Below are positions 7,026 to 13,511 of a stretch of 15,883 nt of DNA, piece after piece; position 1 is the first letter of the stretch, and every line of letters begins with the position of its first letter. Source of the DNA: Desulfatirhabdium butyrativorans (GTDB lineage: Bacteria > Desulfobacterota > Desulfobacteria > Desulfobacterales > JAIFKL01). A model generated the notes under the pieces. The model did no database searches. It saw nothing but the letters and a program-made list of their open reading frames with translations, and was not told the DNA's origin. The stretch is taken from the NCBI GenBank assembly GCA_022736535.1, contig DZCT01000064.1:1-15883 (forward strand). Reading direction: 5' to 3'. The position numbers and the translations under genes are program-made.

Positions 7026-8417
7026 TTGGATAGAATACGACTCATTGAATGCAACAAAAAAGAATACGGCGAAAGATATGACTGTCTGAAATGGCTGTCC
7101 GAAGATGAAGCTCGCAACGCATCGGAATTAAGAAAAGAACTTTTGTCTTATTTGGAAAATCGGGTTCAATTCGGATCTAAACATTCAAAAACAGATTGCA
7201 GCACATTGTCTCAGGGTTGCGAAATCTGCGGGCAGGGAGACTGGTCCTGTCTGTTTATCAACGGAAAATGCAACTGCCGGTGTTTTTACTGTCCCACGGA
7301 ACAGAATGAAATTGACCTGCCCACAACAAACTCGGTGAAATTTGCAAAATCTGCCGATTATGTTGATTATATAGACAAATTCGGATTCAAAGGCGTCAGC
7401 ATCAGCGGCGGCGAACCCCTGCTGACTTTTGATAAGACATTGACCTTTATCTCTGCGGTCAAACGGAAATTCGGAGACAAGATTTATCTGTGGTTATACA
7501 CCAACGGCACTTTGGCGCGTAAAGATATGCTGTTAAAACTCAGAGATGCGGGTTTGAATGAAATCCGCTTTGACATCGGCGCGACGAAATACAATCTGAA
7601 AAAAGCCGAAACAGCGGTGGGCGTCATTCCGCATGTCACGGTTGAAATTCCTGCAATTCCGGAAGATTATGAATTGATGAAACTGAAACTCTCGGAAATG
7701 AAAAATGCAGGGATCAATTATCTAAATCTGCATCAGTTGCGTTTGACGCCTCATAATTACAGAAATATTGCAAAAAGAAACTATACATTTCTCCACGGAG
7801 AAAAAGTGACCGTGCTGGAATCGGAACTCACCGCATTGAATCTGCTGAAATATTCCTTTGAAAACAGCATCGGTCTGCCCATTAATTATTGCTCATTTGT
7901 CTATAAGAACAGATTTCAGGGCGCGGCAAGTCGCAGACGAAATGCGGCGTTCATAAAAAAAAGCTTTGAAGATATTACAGAAAACGGCTATATCAGAAGT
8001 ATTTGTCTCACAGGAAACACAGAAGACATTCTCAGACAGGCAGATGAGTTGAAAAAAAGCGGTTTCATACAGGAATTATGGTCGCTGGACAGTTCCAAAA
8101 ACAGACTCTTTTTCAGCGAATCTTTATGGAAATCCGTCAGTTTCAATCAGTTCAATGTCTCAGTCGGATATGCCGAAGCCAAAATTCTGCCTGCTGTTTC
8201 TTATCGGAATTTTTTCCGCGAGATAAATTTGAATAAGACGAGAAAAGTCGTAATAGAAAAGATGAAAGCCGGCGATGAGATAAGCGTGTCCCGAAATGAA
8301 ATTTCTCTTTTTGAACAGCTTGTTATAAATAAAGAAACTGTCAGCAGGAATGATGAGAAATGGGACAGCATTCGGAAATTTGAATTTATCCGGGAAGGTT
8401 TTCAGGAATATTTTTAG
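7026..8417 (+). CDS. Uncharacterised radical SAM protein with an extra N-terminal cysteine set
   Basis: This protein of about 463 residues belongs to the radical SAM superfamily, which makes reactive radicals from S-adenosylmethionine at a [4Fe-4S] cluster. The cluster motif is C82-X3-C86-X2-C89 (CNCRCFYC), and the SAM-binding GGEP follows at 128-131. LYTNGT at 158-163 and a TIM-barrel-like pattern come next. Just before the motif lie C58, C65, C68 and C75, which could bind a second metal site. A conserved-looking segment around C289 (NYCSFVYKNRFQG) comes later. The substrate is unknown. Start choice is difficult. GAGGAGG at 7006-7012 points to TTG at 7026 (13-base spacer), while a GTG at 6996 lies upstream of that site. 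An ATA codon sits at the ideal spacing at 7020. The gene looks AT-richer than its neighbours (33% GC in 7321-7380), which may mean transfer. A - strand B12 riboswitch points at its 3' end. Confidence 0.85.
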   Translation: MDRIRLIECNKKEYGERYDCLKWLSEDEARNASELRKELLSYLENRVQFGSKHSKTDCSTLSQGCEICGQGDWSCLFINGKCNCRCFYCPTEQNEIDLPTTNSVKFAKSADYVDYIDKFGFKGVSISGGEPLLTFDKTLTFISAVKRKFGDKIYLWLYTNGTLARKDMLLKLRDAGLNEIRFDIGATKYNLKKAETAVGVIPHVTVEIPAIPEDYELMKLKLSEMKNAGINYLNLHQLRLTPHNYRNIAKRNYTFLHGEKVTVLESELTALNLLKYSFENSIGLPINYCSFVYKNRFQGAASRRRNAAFIKKSFEDITENGYIRSICLTGNTEDILRQADELKKSGFIQELWSLDSSKNRLFFSESLWKSVSFNQFNVSVGYAEAKILPAVSYRNFFREINLNKTRKVVIEKMKAGDEISVSRNEISLFEQLVINKETVSRNDEKWDSIRKFEFIREGFQEYF

Positions 8418-8478
8418 GCGGGCAATATTCTGAAAATAAAAAAATCAATTCCGCAGACGGCAGACTTGATTCAGTTTA

Positions 8479-8703
8479 ATACCAAATAGTTGTTGAAAAT
8501 ATTCTCCCACAGACCGCAGAAAAAACGCTGTGTCCTCTGCGGGGGATTTTTTTCCCCACAGAGGACACAGAGAAAAAAGGACCACAGAGGGCACAGAGTT
8601 TTAAAAGCCCACGGAGAACACAGAGAGATTTTTTTAAACTCTGTGATCTCTGTGGGAAAAAAGCTTAACAAAATATCGTATAAAATCAAAAGGGATTTGG
8701 TAT
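8479..8703. repeat. Inverted-repeat element with ATACC ends and CACAGAG core, copy 3
   Basis: This 225-bp element starts ATACCAAATAGTTGTTGA and its right end reads ATACCAAATCCCTTTTGA on the other strand. The 30 bases inside the right end closely match the right end of copy 2 (AYTTTATAYGATATTTT), which shows a shared origin. The core is a long imperfect palindrome of CACAGAGGACACAGAG-type units. No protein is encoded; frames of 71 and 90 codons over it are artefacts. Confidence 0.85.
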
Positions 8704-8706
8704 AAT
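8698..8706 (+). promoter_or_regulatory. Extended -10 box at the end of copy 3
   Basis: The right end of the element again creates TGGTATAAT, identical to the box at 4229-4237. It would start rightward RNA near 8713, right at the hairpin element at 8709-8790. There is no matching -35 box and no gene within reach before the terminator at 9188-9229. Confidence 0.3.
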
Positions 8707-8708
8707 TG

Positions 8709-8790
8709 GATATCAGGGGGTGAAAATCCCCTGCCGGAGACATGGCAGGGAGAAAAGCTTCTGCTTTTCAATGCTTTTCACCCTGATATC
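8709..8790. repeat. Branched hairpin element of 82 bp
   Basis: The outer arms GATATCAGGG and CCCTGATATC pair, extended by TGAAAA with TTTTCA after a two-base G bulge. Inside are two more stems: CCTGCC against GGCAGG (near 8733 and 8745) and GAAAAGC against GCTTTTC (near 8752 and 8763). As RNA this would fold into a three-way junction, on either strand. It could be a palindromic intergenic repeat, a small structured RNA, or a miniature transposable element. I do not recognise a named family. Confidence 0.6.
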
Positions 8791-8823
8791 GCTATGGGCG
8801 GCTCTCTGCCGGTATTCAGAGAA

Positions 8824-8863
8824 AATAAAAAAGCCCTTCAAGCGAAAAAACGCCTGAAGGGCT
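8824..8863 (-). terminator. Intrinsic terminator of the B12 riboswitch unit
   Basis: On the - strand AGCCCTTCAGGCG pairs with CGCTTGAAGGGCT (one mismatch) around a TTTTTT loop, followed by TTTTTATTTT. It lies about 75 bases after the cobalamin aptamer and is the natural expression platform of that riboswitch. On the + strand there is no T-run after the hairpin. Confidence 0.8.
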
Positions 8864-8939
8864 GCACCCAGTTTTCTTAACCCTTTTCAGATACTTATAC
8901 CTATTTCTCTGTTCGCCGCAGAAAAACAGCTATCTCTGT

Positions 8940-9100
8940 TTGCAAGGCAGGTCTTCTGGCTCTCGGATCATCCTCCTCCTGCGTCTTCCCGCACGGTTTG
9001 TGCCGTGCAGTGACATCTCGCAGGTCTTGTCCCCGATGACAGCGGCGGGACCGCTCCCGAATTTCACGGGATTCCCTATTAAGTTTAACAACACCTTAAT
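8940..9100 (-). promoter_or_regulatory. Cobalamin (vitamin B12) riboswitch
   Basis: Read on the - strand, the consensus blocks of the cobalamin aptamer appear in order. They are GGTG at 9095-9092, then GGGAATCCCGTGAAATTCGG, then GAGCGGTCCCGCCGCTGTCA, the B12-box region. After these come ATGTCACTG, GGGAAGAC, GGAGGATGATCC and finally AGCCAGAAGACCTGCC, ending near 8946. Adenosylcobalamin or a related corrinoid binding would favour the terminator at 8824-8863. A strong promoter lies directly upstream. No - strand gene follows the terminator: the next 400 bases hold only repeat elements, and then the convergent radical SAM gene. The riboswitch is therefore an orphan, or controls an RNA rather than a protein. 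Confidence 0.95.
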
Positions 9101-9104
9101 GTGT

Positions 9105-9133
9105 TTTATATATCACCATGTCGCTTTCGTCAA
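9105..9133 (-). promoter_or_regulatory. Sigma-70-type promoter of the riboswitch
   Basis: On the - strand TTGACG (9133-9128) and TATAAA (9110-9105) are separated by exactly 17 bases. The expected start is near 9098, at the first bases of the aptamer. The good match suggests the riboswitch unit is still transcribed. Confidence 0.75.
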
Positions 9134-9187
9134 GAATAAAGTGCGGCATCCGGATTTTTTTTTTACAGGGAATATTTTGCGGAACGG

Positions 9188-9229
9188 GGGGCGGAAAACC
9201 ACTTTTTTTTCCGCCCCTTCATTTTTTTC
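9188..9229 (+). terminator. Intrinsic terminator upstream of the TetR gene
   Basis: GGGGCGGAAAA at 9188-9198 pairs with TTTTCCGCCCC at 9207-9217, and TTCATTTTTTT follows. It would stop rightward transcription coming from the radical SAM side before the TetR promoter. Confidence 0.7.
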
Positions 9230-9258
9230 TTGACTTCGCAAAATAAAATCTTTATGTT
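9230..9258 (+). promoter_or_regulatory. Promoter of the TetR gene
   Basis: TTGACT at 9230-9235 and TATGTT at 9253-9258 are spaced by 17 bases. Transcription would start near 9265, right at the first operator-like palindrome, so binding there would block initiation. Confidence 0.6.
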
Positions 9259-9266
9259 TAGACTCT

Positions 9267-9292
9267 AAACTGATTGGTCACTCAGTCAGTTT
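9267..9292. promoter_or_regulatory. Operator-like palindrome 1
   Basis: AAACTGA and TCAGTTT form 7-base arms around 12 bases. Its placement at the predicted transcription start and its size are typical for a TetR-family operator, probably bound by the product of the gene at 9431. Confidence 0.55.
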
Positions 9293-9344
9293 GGCATGAA
9301 CAAGAAATTGTCATTAATTATATGATGATAAAATTATATTAAAC

Positions 9345-9366
9345 AAACTGACTGATGAATCAGTTT
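9345..9366. promoter_or_regulatory. Operator-like palindrome 2
   Basis: The same AAACTGA and TCAGTTT arms recur around 8 bases, 52 bases after the end of palindrome 1. Two sites with the same arms suggest cooperative autoregulation by the downstream TetR-family protein. Confidence 0.5.
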
Positions 9367-9368
9367 TT

Positions 9369-9429
9369 ATACCGAATCTCTGTTAAAAAATCTGTCGTCA
9401 TTCTTATCAAGTCGGAAGAGATTCGCTAT
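9369..9429. repeat. Short inverted-repeat element with ATACC ends, copy 4
   Basis: ATACCGAATCTCT at 9369-9381 faces AGAGATTCGCTAT at 9417-9429, with one mismatch in 13. This is the smallest copy (61 bp) of the family at 4084, 4921 and 8479. It lies one base before the TetR start codon, and the Shine-Dalgarno GGAAGAG at 9414-9420 overlaps its right arm, so the arms could pair in the mRNA and hide the site. Confidence 0.65.
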
Positions 9430-9430
9430 T

Positions 9431-10072
9431 ATGCAGTTGAAATTAAAAAGGGATATGTCAAGAAAAAAAGCCATTCTCCGAGCCGCGACCGCATTTTTTT
9501 CACAAAAAGGATTCAGCGAGACATCCATGTCCGAATTATCCAAAATAACAGGCGTGGCCGGCGGCACCATTTTTTACCATTTTAAAAATAAGGAGGAACT
9601 TTTTCTGGCGGTTCTGGAAAACGTCAAGGCGGATATTATAGAAGAATTCGGGCGGTATTTCGGCGAAAAGAAGTTTGAAAACGGTATGGAAATGATGGAA
9701 GGCGTCATTCTTTTTTATCTTTATCTCGCAGTAACCATGGAAGATCATTTCCTGCTGCTTCACCGTCATTATCCCTACAAACTCGCGGAAACCAATCCGG
9801 TGTGCAGGGGACATTTGGAAGCCATTTACAACTGTCTGGCGGATATTTTTGAACAGGCGATCCTGACCGGACAGAAAGACGGTTCTATAGGCGATGTCAA
9901 TCCCCGGAAAACCGCGCTGATTATTTTTTCTATGATTGACGGTATTGCACGCTTCAAAACCTATAATCTTTATGACGCTGCCGCGCTCTGCAATGACGTG
10001 ATTGCAGCCTGCCGCAGAATGCTGGAACGTAGGGTCACGCCGCCGGCCTGCCCTGCAATGCCACAGACTTAA
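9431..10072 (+). CDS. TetR-family transcriptional regulator
   Basis: This 213-residue protein has the standard TetR layout. An N-terminal helix-turn-helix domain at about 10-58 includes FSETSMSELSKITGVAGGT and the diagnostic IFYHFKNKEELF at 47-58. A helical ligand-binding and dimer domain of about 150 residues follows. Members usually repress their own gene and a neighbour until a small ligand binds; the ligand here cannot be read from sequence. Two palindromes with shared arms lie in its promoter region. The SulP gene begins 65 bp downstream on the same strand, so the regulator may control it. The start at 9431 has GGAAGAG ten bases upstream. An internal ATG at 9455 also fits the family's start but has poor ribosome-site spacing. 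Confidence 0.93.
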   Translation: MQLKLKRDMSRKKAILRAATAFFSQKGFSETSMSELSKITGVAGGTIFYHFKNKEELFLAVLENVKADIIEEFGRYFGEKKFENGMEMMEGVILFYLYLAVTMEDHFLLLHRHYPYKLAETNPVCRGHLEAIYNCLADIFEQAILTGQKDGSIGDVNPRKTALIIFSMIDGIARFKTYNLYDAAALCNDVIAACRRMLERRVTPPACPAMPQT

Positions 10073-10087
10073 AATGTCAAAGTCGGA

Positions 10088-10108
10088 GGACATGCCGGCG
10101 GCATGTCC
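10088..10108. repeat. Perfect hairpin between the TetR and SulP genes
   Basis: GGACATGCC and GGCATGTCC form a 9-bp stem with a 3-base loop, followed a few bases later by CTTTTAAT. It may be a weak terminator or attenuator between the genes, or a copy of a GGGACATGCC-type intergenic palindrome. The related sequence TAGGGACACGGCGGCGG occurs at 2092-2108. Confidence 0.5.
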
Positions 10109-10137
10109 CTGCTTTTAATCAACATGAGGTTTTGCCG

Positions 10138-12258
10138 ATGCTGAACAGAATTTTTCCTTTTCTTGTCTGGTTTAAAAACTACAATTCTGCTACGCTGAGG
10201 GCAGATTCAATTGCCGGTCTGACCGTGGCGCTGGTGCTGATTCCGCAGTCTATGGCTTATGCACAGTTGGCGGGGCTGCCCCCGTACTACGGACTCTACG
10301 CATCTTTTCTGCCTCCCATGGTCGCCGCGCTCTTCGGATCGAGCCGTCAGTTGTCGACAGGTCCCGTGGCTGTGGTCTCGCTGATGACCGCGGCTTCTTT
10401 AGCCCCTCTGGCGACTGCCGGAAGCGAGGGCTACATTGCTTACGCCATTCTGCTGGCGCTGATGGTCGGCGCGTTTCAGTTTCTGCTCGGCGTGCTCCGG
10501 CTCGGTCTGGTGGTCAATTTTCTCTCCCATCCGGTTATCAACGGTTTTACCAACGCCGCGGCTATCATCATCGCCACTTCGCAGTTGTCCAAAATGTTCG
10601 GCGTTCATGTGGACGAAGCCGAGCATCATTATGAAACCATTATCCGGGTATGCAAAGCCGCAGCCGTTTATACCCATTGGACCACACTGTTCATGGGCGT
10701 ATCCGCGTTTGTCATAATGTACGGGCTGAAACGGCTCGCGCCCAAAATTCCCAATGTGCTGGTGGCTGTGGTGGTGACCACGCTGGTTTCATGGTCAACG
10801 GGATTTGAACACAATATGACCGTGAATATTTCAGCCATTGAGTCGCCTGAAGCCAAAAAGCATATTGAAGATTTCAACCGGGCGGTTGAGGCGATGCCCG
10901 GACTGTCCGCAGAGCGAACCATGATTACCGAGGCAATGGACAAGGCAAAGCAGGCGCATGACGATATTGCCATGCTGGATGCCGTGCATGATGAAAATGT
11001 CGTCACCTTCAAAATTGAACGCCTCAAGCATGAGGCGCAGGTCAATCGGGAAAAAATCAGAAACTTTCTTTTTGCGCGGGTGGAACAGCCCGGGGGCGAT
11101 GCGAAATTTTATCTCAAGCATAAAGGTGAAGACGGCGACGGCAGAACATGGCGGATCAAAGCGGGCAACAAACCGCTGAATCCGGAAAGTCTGCTGATGA
11201 CCGGGGGCGGCGAGGTGGTCGGCACAGTTCCCAAGGGCGTTCCGTCCATGTCGGTCCCCGCGATCAATTTCAAAATTCTGATTCATTTGCTGCCTTTTGC
11301 CGCAATTATTTCGCTGCTGGGTTTCATGGAAGCGATTTCCATTGCCAAAGCCATGGCTGCCAAAACGGGACAGCGTCTGGACCCGAATCAGGAACTCATC
11401 GGGCAGGGGCTTGCCAACATGCTGGGCGCATTGGGAAAAAGTTATCCCGTGTCCGGTTCTTTTTCCAGATCGGCAGTCAATCTCCAAGCCGGCGCGGTTT
11501 CAGGACTGTCCAGCGTGTTCACGAGTCTGGCGGTTGTCATCATGCTGCTGTTTCTCACCCCGCTGCTGTATCATCTGCCCCAGTCCGTGCTGGCAGCGGT
11601 CATTATGATGGCGGTCATCGGTCTTATCAACGTATCCGGTTTTATTCACGCCTGGCGCGCCCAGTGGTATGACGGCGCGATTTCCGTTATCTCCTTTATC
11701 TGCACGCTGGGCTTTGCTCCGCATCTGGACAAAGGCATCATGGTGGGCGTGGTGCTGTCGCTCTGTGTATTTCTTTACAAGAGTATGCGGCCCACAGTGG
11801 CTTCGCTTTCAAAACATGAGGATGAGTCCCTTCGGGATGCGGCAGCACACCGTCTCATGGAGTGCCGCTATATTGACCTGATCCGTTTTGAAGGCACCCT
11901 CTTTTTTGCAAATGCCAGTTATCTGGAAGATAAAATTAACGAGCGCCTGTTGAAAAAGAAGGATCTCAATCATATCATTATCGCAGCCAACGGCATTAAT
12001 GACATGGACGCGTCAGGGGAAGAAGCGCTGTCGCTGACCATAGACAGGGTGAGAAGCGCGGGCATCCGTATTTCTTTCAGCGGCATTAATGAATCCATGA
12101 TGAAAGTATTGAAGCGGACGCATCTGTATGAAGAAATACAGGATGATATTTATCCGACGATGGAAGCCGCCATCTGCGCGGTTCACGATCAGGCGCACAA
12201 AGACGGACTGGAAGAACGCTGTCCGCTTCAGACCGTGTGCCGTATGCTTAACGCATGA
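10138..12258 (+). CDS. SulP-family anion transporter with STAS domain and large periplasmic insert
   Basis: This 706-residue inner-membrane protein belongs to the SulP/SLC26 family (sulfate, bicarbonate or other anions). The N-terminal signature ALVLIPQSMAYAQLAGLPP lies at 31-49, followed by GLYASF and GPVAVVS. The membrane domain spans about 20-225 and 378-550, with GFMEAISIAK around E398, the substrate-site glutamate of helix 8. The STAS domain is at about 578-685 and keeps DASG at 624-627, where some STAS proteins are phosphorylated. Residues 226-358 are unusual: about 130 hydrophilic, helix-rich residues are inserted between helix 7 and the VVGTVPKGVPS motif, a side expected to face the periplasm. 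ATG at 10138 is preferred because GAGG at 10126-10129 is well spaced; TTG at 10132 is too close. The substrate cannot be assigned. The signalling genes downstream suggest co-regulated anion uptake. Confidence 0.93.
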   Translation: MLNRIFPFLVWFKNYNSATLRADSIAGLTVALVLIPQSMAYAQLAGLPPYYGLYASFLPPMVAALFGSSRQLSTGPVAVVSLMTAASLAPLATAGSEGYIAYAILLALMVGAFQFLLGVLRLGLVVNFLSHPVINGFTNAAAIIIATSQLSKMFGVHVDEAEHHYETIIRVCKAAAVYTHWTTLFMGVSAFVIMYGLKRLAPKIPNVLVAVVVTTLVSWSTGFEHNMTVNISAIESPEAKKHIEDFNRAVEAMPGLSAERTMITEAMDKAKQAHDDIAMLDAVHDENVVTFKIERLKHEAQVNREKIRNFLFARVEQPGGDAKFYLKHKGEDGDGRTWRIKAGNKPLNPESLLMTGGGEVVGTVPKGVPSMSVPAINFKILIHLLPFAAIISLLGFMEAISIAKAMAAKTGQRLDPNQELIGQGLANMLGALGKSYPVSGSFSRSAVNLQAGAVSGLSSVFTSLAVVIMLLFLTPLLYHLPQSVLAAVIMMAVIGLINVSGFIHAWRAQWYDGAISVISFICTLGFAPHLDKGIMVGVVLSLCVFLYKSMRPTVASLSKHEDESLRDAAAHRLMECRYIDLIRFEGTLFFANASYLEDKINERLLKKKDLNHIIIAANGINDMDASGEEALSLTIDRVRSAGIRISFSGINESMMKVLKRTHLYEEIQDDIYPTMEAAICAVHDQAHKDGLEERCPLQTVCRMLNA

Positions 12259-12281
12259 AATAAAAAAGGGGGGTGATGAGC

Positions 12282-13496
12282 ATGTCAGTTATAACCATCA
12301 GCAGCGGAAGTTTCTGTGACAAAGATACGGTGGTTCGGAATGTTCTGAAAAAAACCGGATACCGTCTGTTCACAGACGATGATGTTGCGGCTGCCGCAGG
12401 CAAAATTTCCGGTATGCCGGCAAATAAGATCAAAAGTGCTTTTTCGGCAAAAACATCGGTGTTCAACAAATTCACCCATGAGAAAGAACGGGCGCTTGCA
12501 TGGCTGAGGCTCGCGGCGGCGAAGATGCTTGTCGAAGACAATCTGATGATTGAAGGATTTGCCGCGCAGCTCATTCCCAAAGACATCAGCCATGTGTTGC
12601 GGGTCTGCCTGATTGCCGACATGAAATTCAGAATTTCTCAGGCATGTAAGGAACTGAAATGCGATGAAAAGGAAGCCGCAGCGCAGATCCGTAAGCAGGA
12701 CGAAGACATTGCCGAATATGTCAACATGCTGTTTAAAAGCAAAGACCCCTGGGATGCGGCTTTGTACGACATGGTGATTCCCACAGATAAAATGAAGACG
12801 GATGAAATCACCGAACTGATTGAGAAAAATCTTCGCAGTGAAGTGATCCGGCCCACAGATTCGTCGAAAAAAGCCGCACAGGATTTTATTCTTGCCGCGG
12901 AAGTCGAGGTGGAGCTTGCCAAAGAAGGACATTCTGCGGGGGTGAGCGCAAGAGACGGCTCGCTTACGCTGACCATCAACAAGCATGTGCTGCTGTTGAG
13001 CCGTCTTGAGGAAGAACTCAAAACTATTGCAGGCAGAGTTTCAGGTGTCAAATCTGTGGAAACCCGGGTGGGCAAGGGTTATCATCAGACAGATATTTAT
13101 CGGAAATATGATTTTGAGATGCCGTCAAAAGTGCTGCTCGTTGATGATGAGCGGGAGTTTGTGCAGACGCTTTCGGAGCGGCTGATCATGCGGGATATGG
13201 GTTCTGCCGTTGCTTATGACGGCGAATCCGCGCTGAATCTTCTCAATGAGGAAGAACCCGAAGTCATGATTCTGGACCTCAAGATGCCCGGCATTGACGG
13301 CATTGAAGTCCTGCGGAAAGTAAAACAGACCCGGCCCGAGATCGAAGTCATTATTCTCACGGGTCACGGCTCCGAAGCGGATCGTGAAGTCTGTATGAAA
13401 CTCGGCGCGTTTGCTTATCTGCAAAAGCCGGTTGACATCAATCTGCTGAGTGAAACGCTCAAAAAAGCGCAACGGGCAATCAGCGGGAAAAAGTGA
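12282..13496 (+). CDS. Cytidylate-kinase-like / BON-like / response-regulator receiver fusion
   Basis: This 404-residue cytoplasmic protein has three parts. Residues 1-172 match the cytidylate-kinase-like family (Cytidylate_kin2 type): FTHEKERALAWLR at 64-76, ISHVLRVCLIADMKFRI at 102-118 and DAALYDMVIPTDKM at 158-171. Its phosphate-binding loop is degenerate, SSGSFCDKDTVV at 7-18, without a GXXXXGK motif, so it is probably not an active kinase. Residues 195-265 resemble a BON domain. Residues 283-400 are a receiver domain with D288, D289, phospho-acceptor D332, T360 and K382 all present. The likely role is a phosphorylation-controlled regulator that senses a nucleotide or binds a partner, possibly the SulP protein encoded 23 bp upstream. 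The start at 12282 is chosen because AAGGGGGG is well spaced; GTG 12273 and ATG 12276 are possible. The histidine kinase gene follows after a repeat-filled gap. Confidence 0.85.
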   Translation: MSVITISSGSFCDKDTVVRNVLKKTGYRLFTDDDVAAAAGKISGMPANKIKSAFSAKTSVFNKFTHEKERALAWLRLAAAKMLVEDNLMIEGFAAQLIPKDISHVLRVCLIADMKFRISQACKELKCDEKEAAAQIRKQDEDIAEYVNMLFKSKDPWDAALYDMVIPTDKMKTDEITELIEKNLRSEVIRPTDSSKKAAQDFILAAEVEVELAKEGHSAGVSARDGSLTLTINKHVLLLSRLEEELKTIAGRVSGVKSVETRVGKGYHQTDIYRKYDFEMPSKVLLVDDEREFVQTLSERLIMRDMGSAVAYDGESALNLLNEEEPEVMILDLKMPGIDGIEVLRKVKQTRPEIEVIILTGHGSEADREVCMKLGAFAYLQKPVDINLLSETLKKAQRAISGKK

Positions 13497-13511
13497 AAAA
13501 ATGCTTGTTTT

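Noticed and set aside
8490..8690. CRISPR-like array in the repeated CACAGAG units
   Set aside because: The units are irregular, overlap, and form a palindrome; there are no constant repeats with unique spacers and no cas genes.
8471..8743. Frames of 71-90 codons on both strands with PQRTQR and VLCG-like peptides
   Set aside because: They lie wholly in the CACAGAG repeat element and arise from its repeat units.
8709..8760. Resemblance to an FMN riboswitch (GGGTGAAAATCCC followed by TGCCGG)
   Set aside because: Only one short block fits; the other conserved blocks and the six-stem layout are missing, and no riboflavin gene follows.
9536..10093. - strand 185-codon frame opposite the TetR gene
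   Set aside because: It has no domain or ribosome site and overlaps a well-supported gene.
10132..10137. TTG at 10132 as the SulP start
   Set aside because: Only two bases separate it from the GAGG site; ATG at 10138 is better placed.
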